Below are positions 51,847 through 63,710 of a DNA stretch of 64,000 bases, piece by piece. Source of the DNA: Sanguinoderma infundibulare (Eukaryota; Basidiomycota; Agaricomycetes; Polyporales; Polyporaceae); contig JAVLRN010000012.1 in assembly GCA_032821775.1 (NCBI GenBank), forward strand, positions 992,001-1,056,000. Reading direction: 5' to 3'. The translations under genes were made by a program, and so were the position numbers. The notes beneath the pieces were generated by a model. The model worked only from the letters and a program-made list of their open reading frames with translations, was not told where the DNA came from and made no database searches. How positions within the stretch are numbered: position 1 is the first letter of the stretch; each line of letters begins with the position of its first letter.

Positions 51847-53576
51847 ATGCCTGTCTTCTCAAAGCTTCTACCGGCAGCAGCCTCAGCCTACGGGCTTCAG
51901 TCAGGTGCGCCGTTGTATCGGCTTCAACACGACGCCAGAAGGATGGTGACGACCTGTGGAAATAGTCTTGGCCGCCATTTTCGTTCCTCAAGCAAACGAA
52001 ATGTTTTATGACCTCGGAGGTTCACTTGGCTTCATCTCCACCACTCTTGTGTCGCTGTACTATCCTCACCTCAAGGCCAAGTTTTGGGACTGTATTCCCA
52101 CTGCGACCCTTCCCTCTATAACCTCTTTGGCCCCGAGGCAGATATTGTTGAACGCAGCAATCTTGGCCTGGTCCACGAGGTTGGGCTCTTTTCTTTTCTT
52201 GGTAAGAGCAGTCACCCAGGCCAGTGATTACCACGCACGTCATTGACTCTCTATGAAGCGAGCCTTGAAAGCCGGTGGCGACTCGCGGTTCGACAAAGTC
52301 AAGCATCAGCCCGGCAGATTTACGTTTTTCTGGATGGCACAGGGTACATTTTGCTTTCTATACCCCAGACCTTAACTGACAGGCGCATACAGCAACATGG
52401 GTCATGGTTGTCGGCCTCCCTGTTTACTTGGTAAGCAAACTTCGCCACGCATATATGGGGTCCTAGTGATGTAAGAGCCATCATGACATGCCCGAAAGAC
52501 TGCGACGGAAGCGGCCATTGTATTCGGCGTCTGACGTACCTGCCAATGTTTCTCTAGGTTAACACCTTATCCCCGGCTCATCACCCCAGCCTGAGACCCC
52601 TGGATTACTTCTCGGTGGCCTTGTGGGCAGGATCTTGGCTATTCGAGATCGGTACGTAATCACGACGTCGATGCAGAACGATCACTGAGGAATGCATCCG
52701 GTTTTTCGCGGGGCTCTTAGTCGCCGACCGCCAGAAGTCCGCTTGGCGTCGTGCGAAGGATAGCAAGGAGCATGATGAGAAGTTCATCGCCAACGGTTTG
52801 TGGGGTATCAGCCGCCATCCAAAGTACGTACACGATTCCCTGTCGACGTCTGCCCTTGTCCTCAGAATGGTTTAATCATATTGATTGCCTCGCAGTTACG
52901 TTGGCGAAGTTGGCCTCTGGACCGGAATGTGGCTGCTCGCCGGCGGGTCCCTACGGTCACCCTTCTTCCCGAGTGGCGCATGGCTGATCGCGGGTGCGAG
53001 CCCGCTTCTGACTTGGTTCTTGCTTACACGTGTTTCAGGCGTTCCGCCTCTCGAGGTGAGTACCCACGCTGTGCTTCGATGATATCGTGGCGTCGGCGAA
53101 GGAAGTGCTCGACCCTAGCCGATGGCTTATCCGCTGATTAACTTCGCGTCTAGCGTTCTGGGGACAAGAAGTTTGGTAATGATCCAAAATGGCAAGAATA
53201 CAAGCGGTGAGTGCCCTCCCGTTCCTAGCGAGTGATCCCGAATGCACGCACATACATATCCTTGGGAAGCTGCTTATGGTGTCATGCGGCTCGGGCGTTC
53301 AATGCGATGTCGCCGCTACAGGGCCGTACTCCGACCCCATATACCCAATATCGGAACACCAGATAAGCTCCTACCTTCTGCGTAGAAGGGCAGGGGCGCG
53401 CTGGTGTGTCGATCGGAAGTTTCTCGCCAATATTTGGCGGCCGGATGTTCATCCATCTCATTAACGTTTACATTCATGATTCCGTGCCAACGGCGGCGCT
53501 GTCGATCGCGACGTCCTTCCGTTCTGATCACCTCCGCAGGACGGTGCCTGTACTTTGGCCATGGTCACGGCCGTAG
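51847..53576 (+). CDS. DUF1295 membrane protein (steroid 5-alpha-reductase-like fold)
   Basis: A polytopic membrane protein of about 330 residues related to DUF1295 / isoprenylcysteine methyltransferase-like reductases. Exon 1 (MPVFSKLLPAAASAYGLQS) joins to VLAAIFVPQANEMFYDLGG. Further motifs are ILNAAILAWSTRLGSFLF with a slight difference in order, then GDSRFDKVKHQPGRFTFFW, WVMVVGLPVYLVNTLSP, ADRQKSAWRRAKDSKEH, and the hallmark ANGLWGISRHPNYVGEVGLW, which is the NADPH-binding RHPNY signature of the family. The end is WQEYKR joined to TVPVLWPWSRP. That last join uses a 333-nt intron (53207-53539), unusually long; the C-terminal exon is therefore less sure. The substrate (sterol, lipid or other) is unknown. 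Confidence 0.8.
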
Positions 53577-53952
53577 CACGAACGACGACAGCCTCTGAGC
53601 ACGCGCCGGGAGCCAGTGAACACCGGCGGAGTCGATACGTATATCTCCATTGTGCGCGAGTATCGTCTGCACTCGAGGCAGAGTGTACCATCGAGTGGCG
53701 TTGGAATCTTTTTACCGTGCTCAGATCTTGGTAGCTCTGAGTCGCTCGGGGTCTCAGCCTCGGACAATCAAGAAGTCGGAGCATGCCCGTGTGGGACGAT
53801 GACGTATTGGACGGCGATTACACCATCGTTGGGAGGGGCTGGGTGTTCTATACCACTATATTTGTGTTGTATTAGCAGCGATATTTGCCGTCGTAGGTTG
53901 CCCTACGATGGCTGCGATTGACAACAGCAAGGAAGGGTTAACAACACTTCAT

Positions 53953-54036
53953 GGGCGTTTGGCACAGTGGTAGCGCGCCTGCTTTGCATTGTTTGCAACT
54001 TGCATGAGGTCGAGGGTTCGAACCCCTCAACGTCCA
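53953..54036 (+). tRNA. tRNA-Ala (UGC) with a 12-nt intron
   Basis: A complete cloverleaf can be folded. The acceptor stem is gggcgtt/aacgtcc and includes G3:U70, the alanine identity pair; D arm gcac-agtggta-gcgc; T arm gaggg-ttcgaac-ccctc; discriminator A at 54036. The anticodon stem cctgc/gcatg (one mismatch) encloses a loop with anticodon TGC. A 12-nt intron (ttgtttgcaact) sits one base 3' of the anticodon, the canonical eukaryotic position. Spliced length is 72 nt. A run of T's follows near 54055, a possible Pol III terminator. Confidence 0.88.
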
Positions 54037-54173
54037 ATTATCGGTGTCCGACATTTTTGTCGTCGTTATATTCAGCAGTAATCAATCAGTAGACTGGGTA
54101 GATTCCCTGCCCCTTGGCCTCCGGGCCCAAAACATGTATTGCTCGACCTCTATTCTACATACAGCAGCTAGCG

Positions 54174-54231
54174 CCGTACGTACTGCCTACCATAAGGCTT
54201 GGGCTCCATGGGCAATAAACGGGATTCTGAA
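54174..54231 (+). repeat. Dispersed repeat copy 2, LTR-like fragment
   Basis: Matches 6480-6537 at 56 of 58 positions, same orientation, with an AATAAA inside. It begins 138 bp downstream of the tRNA-Ala gene. Sequence similarity stops soon after the 58-nt core on the right and extends only a few bases (agctagc) on the left, so both copies are truncated or diverged remnants. Confidence 0.7.
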
Positions 54232-54814
54232 TGAATTCCCTGACCCGCATGAACCACTCATGACGCGGACGAGGGACCTTCATGAACCACGCGGCAAGGG
54301 AGCGCCGAGGAGTTCTAGCAAATGATTGATTAACGGGGCGAAGGGGCGGCCTGGGCCTCGTTGACTAAGTTGTGCGTCTGCAGATCAAGCAAACAGAATT
54401 CCAGCCATTCTCGGTACGGCATCAATGAAACTTTGGTTCTCCTCCCATCTTTGGGTCCACGGCTAAGGTCGCATTTAGACATGTTTACCATATACTTAGC
54501 TCCTCCTCCGCCCGGAGGCGTGCCCACCCCCATAACGCGCTCCGGCTCCCCGCAGCGCAAGCTCAATGAACGCTGCCTTCCAGCGTACGACCACCCGGCG
54601 CCGTCTGACAGCTTCTCGCTCTTGACAGCGTTACAGCACCCGGTGAGTGCTGCCAATGGGTATATATGCCGCTGTGGCTCCCTTTGACTGACTGCCGACG
54701 CCGTCCTTTGGGGCACACAGTCTTCGACGCGGATCGGTGCACTAGCCTAGGCTCTCTGGACCCAGGTCTCGCAAAGCGCAACGTCATCCCATCTGCCGCG
54801 CGACGTTACCGGAC
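54232..54814 (+). other. Promoter region of the thioredoxin-fold gene
   Basis: 583 bp. A TATA box (tatatat, 54661-54667) lies about 150 bp upstream of the ATG at 54815. An open segment 54481-54640 (MFTIYLAPPPPGGVPTP) ends at a good donor (gtgagt) but cannot be joined to a recognisable protein; it may be a decayed or unrelated short exon. Confidence 0.4.
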
Positions 54815-56497
54815 ATGGCTCCTCCTGGTCCTGCTCCGAGTCTCGGTCCGGAGACCCCGGCAGAGGTCGCGGCGAGGGTCGACTTTCGGACGAACATCTG
54901 GACTGTCTTCCAGGAGCTCTACGAGGACAAGTGGGACCAAGGTGAGTCGACCCGCCGTGCGCGGGCCTCTCCTTGTTCCGCCTGTGGCCCCCCAGCTGAC
55001 GTCTGACTTCACCGTGTCCTGTCCAGCGCGCTGGAACGCCGCCGTCGGTGAGTAGATCGTCGCCCCGGCTTGATCGGAAGCCGCCCAGTTCTCGGGTTAG
55101 GCGGCGGGGCAGGCGCATTGCCGACTCGCCTACCGTGGTCTCCCGCGGCCGGTCCTTCTTGGTCACTGACGGTGCGATCTTACCATATAGGGAACTTCAA
55201 GGCGAAGCACGACTCGGCGGTCGTACAGCGTTTCTGGACGAGGGCGAAGCTCCCCGCCTGGGACGCTCTCGAGGCGCAGTTCAGGAAGGGCCCGCCCCCG
55301 TTCCTGCGTCGGGGGTGGAAGAGTCCGCTGCTGGGCAAGAAGGTCGACCTGCGCTGGCTGGACACGGGCCCGTTCGAAGTCGTCAACGGCTCCTTGGACG
55401 GCTGGCGGGACGCGAAGCTGCTCGTGATTGAGCTGTGGGCATCGTGCGTGTCTCCCTCCAGCGCCTTGTTCCCGGTTTGGGCGGAATTGCACCTTCGCGC
55501 ATCTACATAGTTGGGTTCGGGGGTGGAAGTTCCGTGCCGCCGCGGGCGCAAGAGCACTCAGGAAGCGCCTTACGTCACGCAGTGCCCGGTGCAGCTACCC
55601 GTGGGTTCCGTTCCCGAGGGGCGTTCGTCGGTGTGGGCAGGCTTACGCTCAAGCTCGAGCTCGTGGTGTCACCCCCAGTTCCCTGCGCGCATCCGTCCTT
55701 CTTCGTGTGTTGTGTATCAGAGCGATTACTGACACCGAGATCTCTCCGCCTTCGATGCTTCCCGCGCGTCCAGCTGGTGTAGGGTACGTGCGAGAAGGGC
55801 AACATACACGGCTTAATTGCCATGGGCTGACGGACCGCGATTTTCCCACTCCTCAATAGCCATGTCTGGCCGTCTTCCGGGACCTGTCGATGCTCGCGCA
55901 AACGCGTCCAGAGATCAGGGTCGTCACCTTCAACTCTGAGGGCATCTTCACGAACGCACCAATCGATGTCGCCGCAGTCAAGGCCTTTGTCGCGGCGCGC
56001 GACGACATGAAGTTCCCAGTAATCATCGACACCCATCGGGTTGCAGTCAATTGTGCGTGTCCCCGTTCCTTTGTTCCTTGTTCCTGGAGTCGCTCGTCAT
56101 GTTCCCCCGCCTGTCTCCGTCAATTGCGCGTTTGCCATGTGTCCCGTGGTTCGGTTTGCGCTCGGCGAATTCCCCATTCTGGCAGGCGAACCGATGTGAG
56201 GAACAGAGGATGCGGGGAACAGAGAAGTGACCCTGAAGTGGCCCTCGAAGATGGCTGACTCAGCGTTCTCTATCGCAGCGATCTTCCAGCCCGGCCAAAA
56301 TCTGTCCATCCCGTTAGGTGCGTCAGCGGTTCTCGAGTTTAATGAAACTCTGGTCATTTCTACGAACGTTCTGCGCTGATACTGATATCGCCTGCACCTC
56401 AGCGTTTATCATCACTCCCAAAGACGGTGTTGTCCGTTGGATCGGGAATCCCGAAGAAATGCATCCGCCCCTCGAGGACGCACTCAGGGCCGCGTAG
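54815..56497 (+). CDS. Thioredoxin-fold protein with a WCRPC redox motif
   Basis: A TlpA/AhpC-like thioredoxin-fold protein of about 280 residues. The N-terminal part (FRTNIWTVFQELYEDKWDQ, then ARWNAAVGNFKAKHD) is followed by LPAWDALEAQFRKG and LLVIELWAS. The redox site is built by an extremely short exon, 55774-55783 (CTGGTGTAGG), between LLVIELWAS (donor after tgggcatc) and PCLAVFRDLSML: the splice yields S-W-C-R-P-C. The sequence continues IRVVTFNSEGIFTNAPIDV, MKFPVIIDTHRVAVNSIF, PGQNLSIPLAFIITPKDG and WIGNPEEMHPPLEDAL, a typical thioredoxin/peroxiredoxin-fold end. Eight exons. No signal peptide is seen. The intron before the micro-exon is about 330 nt, far longer than the others. A disulfide-exchange role is likely; partner unknown. 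Confidence 0.75.
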
Positions 56498-59400
56498 GGT
56501 GCACCCTGCATCTCGCGGATCCAGACATGTCGCTTACAGCTCATCCCCCCTCGCGCCGCTTCACACGAGCATTCAAATTCACGCCACACACCCCGCATTC
56601 GAGAGAATGCGCTGATCAAAATACGATACGCCTGTTGTCACTGCTCTGGCTGTGCCGTCCCGTGCATGTACACCTTTGTATAGACCCCCCGCTCTACGTT
56701 TGGTTTAGCTCCTGTATTTCAACTCGCTCGATGGTCGCCTGACAAGACAATTCGAGAGGCCTGGTAGCCAGACTGTACACATACCGATGCACATTGCCAC
56801 ATGTATACCTGCCGCTGTACGATAGTGAATACGAAAAATATCCTCTATCCTGTCCTTGCGTTGTGCTTTTCCATGCCCCTGGCTGCTAGATGCAGCCCAA
56901 TGGTTCGCAAGCTTCAACATGACGTAGTCCGCGGAGCGGTTGTTTATTTCAGTGGTTCTCGTCTGAATCGCACGTCGCACACGTATACATTGACGGTCGG
57001 AGCAGTCGACTGCCCTTCGCACCCCCAAAGACACAACCATGATCCTGGCGTTCTGACGGGAGACACAACTGACACCTTGTGCCCCTTGTGCTGATGTAAT
57101 TAAGGGCCCCAGAACACTCACTATGGGCCGCCGAATCGACGTTCCATTGAGTCTGGACGGCACTGAAGGACGTCTATGCGCTTTCCCGGGGGCGTGTCTG
57201 TCCGTTACGGGCCATATTGCTCGGCAGTGATCTCACGCACGACGGGCGACTCGCCGCAGCCGCTGTACGAGCAAATGGCGCGCCTGCGGTTGCGGCAGAA
57301 CCACTGCTGATAGGTAGCCCTATCTCTGGATCACCAAGACGGTACGCACCCCAGGTTCATGTCCGGCAAGAAGAGGGGAACGGCATCGCAAGGCGATAAG
57401 GTTACCGGTCCCCGCCTCAGTACCTGACCAAGAAACCGGTTCCAGGACGGCTTCCGTGCAACTCTCTACAGAGAAGTGAGGGTGAATAACATGACGGACG
57501 TTACCTTCTACACGCGACCCAGTCACCTGTTCTTGACAGTTCATGGAGAGACAAACGAAGCCTCGATGGCGCTCTACGGGCGGCTTGCCTAAACGCTAAC
57601 GCTGACCGATGGTGTTGCAGACGTGTGCGGCTTCAGGCCCGTGCCCCGGTAGAAAGGTCGTGGCCGAGGGAGCGAATAGGAAGAGTGGCGGGAAGCTGTC
57701 CAGAGGTCATCACCAGCAGTTGAACCGGTAGGCAGTTGACGTACGTAGTCATCGCGAAGCGTCTAGAACTTGACAACCTTGGTCGTCATAAAACACGTTT
57801 GCATTCGGGGTCATCCTGGAGACTTGGAGCAGATGGTGCAGTCGTGTAATGGCGTTCATAGTGGCCTGTATGCGATTCACGATTCATGACTGACGAAAAG
57901 ACGACCAGAGGCCGCGCAATAGACGCTGAACGGTAGGGCGTTATCAGCAGCGGCGCATACAACCCACTTGGTCCCCGGAATGCTGATGATTAAAGCGACT
58001 GCTTATGCCGCATGGGTGATAAAGCGATCCTAGTCCAAGGTCAGAGGGTTTCAAGCCAGAACGATGATAAGAAAGAGCTAAGTATCTTACCAAAGCTTCC
58101 AGCGCCGAAGCCTGGAGGTGTGGGACACCACCCCTCGGTTTTCCTAGGGACTTTCATGGGAATGGCGTAACATCTAATCATATATCACTAATGTCCGGGT
58201 GCGCTTGAAGTGAGGGACGCCAAGCAACCCACCTCCGATTCGAAAGACGACACGTGCGACAACTACTGGAACGGCATTTCATCTCTGTACCCGATGAGCA
58301 CTCTTGAAAGGCGCCGTCAAGGTTACGCAGTAACCCCCTGTTCTTGCTGCCCCATAGCTTGCATTCCGGGAAGTCGCCCCTTCTGGAGATCCCGGCGTTC
58401 CACCCTGGGCGCCAGAGTCTGACCGGTTTGTATCCGGCCAGCGGGGGAGAAGAGATCGCATCGGCAGGGATCTCGGTATAACCCTAGCACTTCGTCAACG
58501 AGGAGAAGGAAGTCAGCGGCGGAATGTACCGGAGCGTCGCGGAAGCATTTCCTGGGGCAGCGCTACTACAGCGCTGGCACGTTCCAGGCCGGGAAGCAAG
58601 CACACGAGGACCGATGTCAAGAAGGACGCTTGACCATATATCGGATGAATAAAACCGGCATTGGCATGTAGGTGACGGCGAAGGATTGAATGGACACAAG
58701 CGCAGGACAAGATGCCCATTTTCGCGTCCTTTTCTGATTTGCACGTCCATGGGTTCACCGACAAACCAGGCTAATTTAGCCTGAGTGCGGGTGGTCAGAT
58801 CCGGTGAGCGTTTTACAGTTCTATCAGCAATGACGACTGGTCATAAACTGGGAGAACACACCGGAGGAGGAAGAGCAGAACGCGCTGTTTGCACGTTGTG
58901 TAATAAATCACGATGTGTGTGACGGCATTCACGGTCGAAGGGTCATGAACCCGTGTTTGCATAGTACCCGGAAATGAATGGGCCAAAGCGTTATGCAACC
59001 TTGTTGCCGCAATAATTTGGCCGAAATTGAAGCGCTGGCATGATGAGAAAGGCCCATGAGGACAGGAAGACACGTGCATAGCTCGGAACACTTGCTGAGA
59101 ACTTACGTCGCGGCAAGAGCGTCTTTCGTTGACGACTCTTGAGCGGAAACATTCAGAAGCATTGGTGACGATCATCGGATGAGAGTGATGAGGACAATCA
59201 GTGCGTGTGCTGGACGATCGTGGGTACGACAGGGCACATACCTGACCTAGGCGTTCTACAGTGTATTCCACCCCCCGTAAATTTCAACTTGCCAGCCTGC
59301 CATGTAAGGATATGAATCCTTGGCGGGAGTCCATAAGACTATTGAGAAGTCGGGCTTTTGCCAATGGATCTAGAAGATGTGCCTATGGCCGTCCTGATAT

Positions 59401-60404
59401 GCGTCAGCATATGAACTTATCGCAAGGGAGGGTGAGTTCCGCACCATGTGTTGTAGTTGACTTGCATTATGCAATGGTGGATATTGACCGTGCCGCGTGG
59501 TCCAGCCGCCAAACTGGCCTGTCAGCCGATGAAGGACGCATACATGTTGCATACATGGACGCCTCGGCGTCCCCATACTGCCGACGTCGGTATGTCCAGG
59601 AATGCGCTGTACTGGGACGCTTCAAGCAGAGTACGCAAGCTCGAGTCGCTGGACATGGTGGTGGTCGGGAGTTCGGAAGCGCCGATGTCAACCTAACCTT
59701 TCGGCTAACTGTCCGATAAACACGTGTAATCAACCCTCGAATACTGAGCACTGCCGCTCGGAACTTACCACAGCAATTGTGGCGTGAACCGTTGCTATAT
59801 AGTACCTTCGAATGTCCATCGTATCATATGGCCTTAGCTAGAAATTCCATAGTGCGAAATGTATGCGTAAACAAGGAAACCGTCCCACGCAGCGGTAGCA
59901 ACAAGCTGAATTTCGGTTTTATCGTGCGTCACCTCAGTCGCTAGCAGACTTTCTCTTGTTCCTTTCTGTCTTCCTTCTGCGTGAATGCTCGGAGAACGAC
60001 ATGTTCATGAATGGAGAGCAAGTCACCGACTCACGCGGCAGGGAGGACCAAGACTCGGAGCAAATGACCGGAAGGCCCGGGTAACCGTTTACACGGTGGG
60101 GAGAAATGTGGGCGGCCGGTGATTCGCCACATGGTGGCCCGGTGTAAACCTGCCTCTTATAAATGGGCATTTCGACATTACCGGGGGTCCGAGACGGGCC
60201 ACAGAATGTCAGACACAAATGTTTTGCACACAAGGTCCTGACGGGAGATGCTCTTATACTAGTTGTGAAATCCATCCCGACCATCTTGAACAAAGAGTCA
60301 TGTTTATGATTTCCGGTCATACCAATTCGTTATACATTGTTCCTCAAAGAGACTCCGTGCATGCACCTAGCGTTCGCTCCGTGGTCCGCGCGAGTCCCTC
60401 CCGC
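56498..60404. other. Gene-poor stretch
   Basis: About 3.9 kb with only short, random-looking open frames; from about 57545 to 58209 there is none of note on either strand. No RNA gene, transposase domain or strong repeat was recognised by eye. It resembles the other gene-poor stretches at 4-7 kb and 13-16.6 kb in base composition and may be old transposon debris. Confidence 0.45.
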
Positions 60405-61717
60405 TCACGGGCAGAACGTGATGGTGTAGTCCGCCGCAAGGCTGGCATCACAAGTGAACAGCGCGGTGCCGCTCGCCTCGTCGAACGCGTACGCGTACGC
60501 GTTCGGGCAGTTGCCCTTGAAGTACGAGTAGTAGTCGACCCCGGACGGCGGGCATGTTGCCGCCGTGTTGTACGAGCCCGTGCAGCAGTCATAGTTGTTC
60601 GCTGTGAAGCGGACGGGACGGGAAGCCATCAAACGCCGTCAGATAGAGCATCGGACAGTTGGCGTCGGCGCCCACGCGAAGTAGTCAACTCACCAGGGTC
60701 GCCACCGAGGCCGGCTTCGCACGCAGACTTGCAGCCGACCGGGAATCCGGTGGAGTCGAAGGGACCCTTGAGGGGAGCTGGGCCTATGTTTCCGAGCCAA
60801 AAAGTTCAGCGGTCTTACTTAGGAGCCTGAGGATGGGTGAACAAACGAGACGTACAGTTGGGACCGAGGTCGACCGGGCAGTCGGCTACCGGACAGCCCT
60901 TGTCGTTACTGATCCTGAGCGGCAAGTTGTAGCCATCAACCAAGGACACTGCGGAGGCAACGGTTCGACGTCAGCATCGCGCGGGAAACGATCAAGGCAA
61001 GAAGTTGAAGTCCTGCGCACCGTCGTAGTTGTCCGGCGCGCCATTGATCCCGAGTGTGAACTCGGCGAGTGTCGCCGGGGGGACACCCTTTGTACATATG
61101 GATTTAAATATAGAATGTATCAACGCGATGATATTTTCGGAGCGAAGATCAAATGACGTACAGTGCCGGTGTGGGGGTCGCAGACGAGACCGCCGTTGCA
61201 GCCACCGTCCAAGCACGAGTTGGGTCCCGGGTTGACGCTGAAGTCGCAGTCCCGGCGAGCCTGTACGACGGGTTATGATTGGTGGGTATGGAGAGATTTC
61301 ACGTAGAAGCGGAGCCTAGTACGAACCCAGATACGACCAGCCTGCCAGTTGTCGGGGACGCTGAAGGAGACAGTCTGGAACGCGTCCTGTGCCCATCTAA
61401 GGAGCGAGTAAGCGATGTTATCATGTATCCAGACACCAGTAGAACACGGAATACTCACCCAGTGGTGTAATCCGGCGTCGCGGAGCCGACATTGAGGTCG
61501 GTGAAGATCTGCGGAAGAATTCAGCACCAGGAGAATACGCGGCCCTACCACGGGTGTACACTTACAGCAGGCCTGTGGGGCGTCGGTCAGCTTATGTCCG
61601 AGCAGTTTACTCGATGACCTACCAGATGGTGAATGGACACTGGTTGTAGACGGTGAATGTACGCGCCGAAGCGGTCGTAGCAACGGCGAGGGTAACAACA
61701 GCGGAGAGAGCCTTCAT
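60405..61717 (-). CDS. Thaumatin-like protein (TLP), secreted
   Basis: A Cys-rich secreted protein of the thaumatin/PR-5 family, known in fungi as beta-glucan-binding or beta-glucanase-like proteins of walls and fruit bodies. The signal peptide is MKALSAVVTLAVATTASA, then the domain opening ARTFTVYNQCPFTIWP, FTDLNVGSATPDY, QTVSFSVPDNWQAGRIW, ARRDCDFSVNPGPNSC, LDGGCNGGLVCDPHTGTG, VPPATLAEFTLGINGAPDNY, VSLVDGYNLPLRI, and the C-terminal Cys-dense half (PVDLGPNCPAPL, SACEAGLGGDPG, CCTGSYNTAATCPPSGVDYY, FTCDASLAADYTITFCP). Seven or eight exons on the minus strand, starting at 61717 and stopping at 60405; about 240 residues. Cysteine number and order suit a full set of disulfides. Function in the host fungus is unproven. 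Confidence 0.9.
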
Positions 61718-63026
61718 GTCTGCAGCGCTATCGGAAGTGTGGCAACGGACGAGGAGAGCAGTGTCTGCTGGCTACTCCTCGACTGTCCACGCCGCTGTTT
61801 TTGTACTTGGAGGTTAGCCGTGGAGCTGCGCGAGTCCATGCGCTTCAGAACATCATGAACAGGCGAGCAGGGGATGGGGGCCGAGCGCTTCGCCGAATCC
61901 ACATGGACCGTCAGTCATTCGACCATGGAACCGGGCAACACATGACGGCGATCCGACCTCGGCCCTTCACAGCGTGTCGGTTTCCTGCGAAGGGCTGCTC
62001 AGCAAAATGCATAAAAGCTTACTCGACATAAGCAGGGCAATGTTTTTGATGCAGCCTGACAGATGCGATTTGGTCTCGATCTGACGGCGCGAACATGCCC
62101 AGTCCATGCACCTCGTTGGTACGGCGTACTCTGGAACAGGAACCGGAAAAATGCAGTCTGTCGAAGGCAATCTGCGATGAGAAGACGACCGCCATCGCCG
62201 CCCGTGGGTGATTCACGTGTGTTCGTTAACAAGAAGGTAGAGAGAAGAATATATACCGCATCACAGCAACCGACGACCAGCGTGCGGCATGTGAGAGTTC
62301 GTTCCTGGCACATGCGAGGGCATAAGATTTGCAATGGGTAAGTGCAGCTGTTGTTGGTGTATACGGCATGGCGTGGCATCGCGAATTCTGGACGATCATT
62401 CTCAGTGGCATTAGGCCTGACGACAGGACGGACGAGTTGAGCCTGATGGTAGTGGTCGAAGAAGACGTTCAGTAGCGTACTAGTAGCTACCGTTCAGTCC
62501 AAGGACTCCGTTTCCAAGGCTCGCCCACAGCCACCATAGCGTTGACGAGCGCTGAGTCGCGTCCTTCCAGAATGTCTGGGCCAAGAATCCGAAATTGATC
62601 GGTGATCCATTGCTCTGGACCGCCTGGACGAATGCTGAACACGCCCGAGCCTTATTACACACGCGACGTAGGCACGAAAAAAACGCCCGGATGAGTTAAC
62701 GGGTGTGATAGCGCATGGTGGGATACAGTGGGGTGATGTACATGAGTTATTACAGGTGGGAGAGTGGCGTGCAACCCGTATTCTACAGAGTCCAGTGATG
62801 CTTCCGAAGTTACAAACGAACCAATAAAAACCCGTATGAAGTAGAAGACCGGATGAGAATCCGACGCCGAAGAATTGAACGAGTGGTGTCGCGCCCGCCG
62901 CATTTCGTCCACCACGACGGCGAGAGGGAGTGTCGTGTGAGCCTGCCGCTCACACCTCCGTGTGTCACGAAGAGCTTCTCTCGGTCGCGAGAACGCGCGG
63001 ATGACGGTGAAGGGGCGGTGGAGTGC
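61718..63026. other. Intergenic region with an orphan terminal exon-like segment
   Basis: About 1.3 kb. On the minus strand 62640-62483 encodes a strongly protein-like stretch (SNGSPINFGFLAQTFWKD, then STLWWLWASLGNGVLGLNGS) ending at a TAG and preceded by acceptor-like ttcgtccag. No upstream exons could be joined to it. It looks like the last exon of a lost or unrecognised gene. The remainder shows nothing. Confidence 0.35.
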
Positions 63027-63710
63027 TTACGCGTCGCACTCGACCATTTCCCAGTCATCCGGACTCACGTCCACCCAGGAGGCGCCCATGGGCACATCCG
63101 GCATGTCCCAGTCGCCCTGCGCAGCAACTAGGCTCTCGAGGGCTTCGGTGGCGGAGATTATGGACATGGCTATCCGCGGGCCCATGTTCAAGATGTTGCG
63201 GCCAACGGGAGACATGCGCATGCGGGTCTCGATGGCGGTGCGGTAGAGGTCTGGTGCCCTCTTCTTGGTGCATGGTAGGGAAGGTCGTTCCGGCAAAAGC
63301 CGCTGCACTGGGGCAAGGGGCGAGGACCTGCGCGGACGAGAGGGAGTGCGACGAGATGGGGGTAGATGGGTTTGGGGTGAGGTGGAAGAAGGGTGTGTTT
63401 GGACTGACGCGGGTATCGCGTGCACGGTTGGGGTGCGGCAGGGTACCGCTCGTCGTTTCCGCATGCGGGAGTCGTAGTGGCCGATGACGAGACTGTCAGC
63501 AGCGGTAAAGGTCTTGGCTGGACCGTCTCGTCCGTAGAGTGGCGTGTAGTCGGGAGCCTGCATGTCGGCTAAAGAAAGATAGGAGCCGGTGCGACGAAGG
63601 GGTGTCCGGGCGGCTTTGCAGGAGGTGGGGGTGGAAAACGACATGGTACGTTTCCGCGGGACGAAGGAGAGTGATGGTGTCGCTGGAAGGGTGCCGACGG
63701 CGCACGACAT
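63027..63710 (-). CDS. Orphan basic, disordered protein with an acidic-aromatic end
   Basis: An intronless 227-residue protein. The start at 63710 (MSCAVGTLPATP) is chosen because TATTATA at 63801-63795 (minus strand) sits 85 bp upstream and a pyrimidine-rich leader lies between; the longer frame from 63911 would span the promoter. It contains SLSFVPRKRTMSFSTP, a middle rich in Pro, Arg and Thr, and a conserved-looking end LYRTAIETRMRMSPVGRNIL, MGPRIAMSIISATEALESL and SWVDVSPDDWEMVECDA. The Trp-acidic C-terminus might be a short linear motif. I do not recognise the family. Confidence 0.55.
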   Translation of the reverse strand: MSCAVGTLPATPSLSFVPRKRTMSFSTPTSCKAARTPLRRTGSYLSLADMQAPDYTPLYGRDGPAKTFTAADSLVIGHYDSRMRKRRAVPCRTPTVHAIPASVQTHPSSTSPQTHLPPSRRTPSRPRRSSPLAPVQRLLPERPSLPCTKKRAPDLYRTAIETRMRMSPVGRNILNMGPRIAMSIISATEALESLVAAQGDWDMPDVPMGASWVDVSPDDWEMVECDA

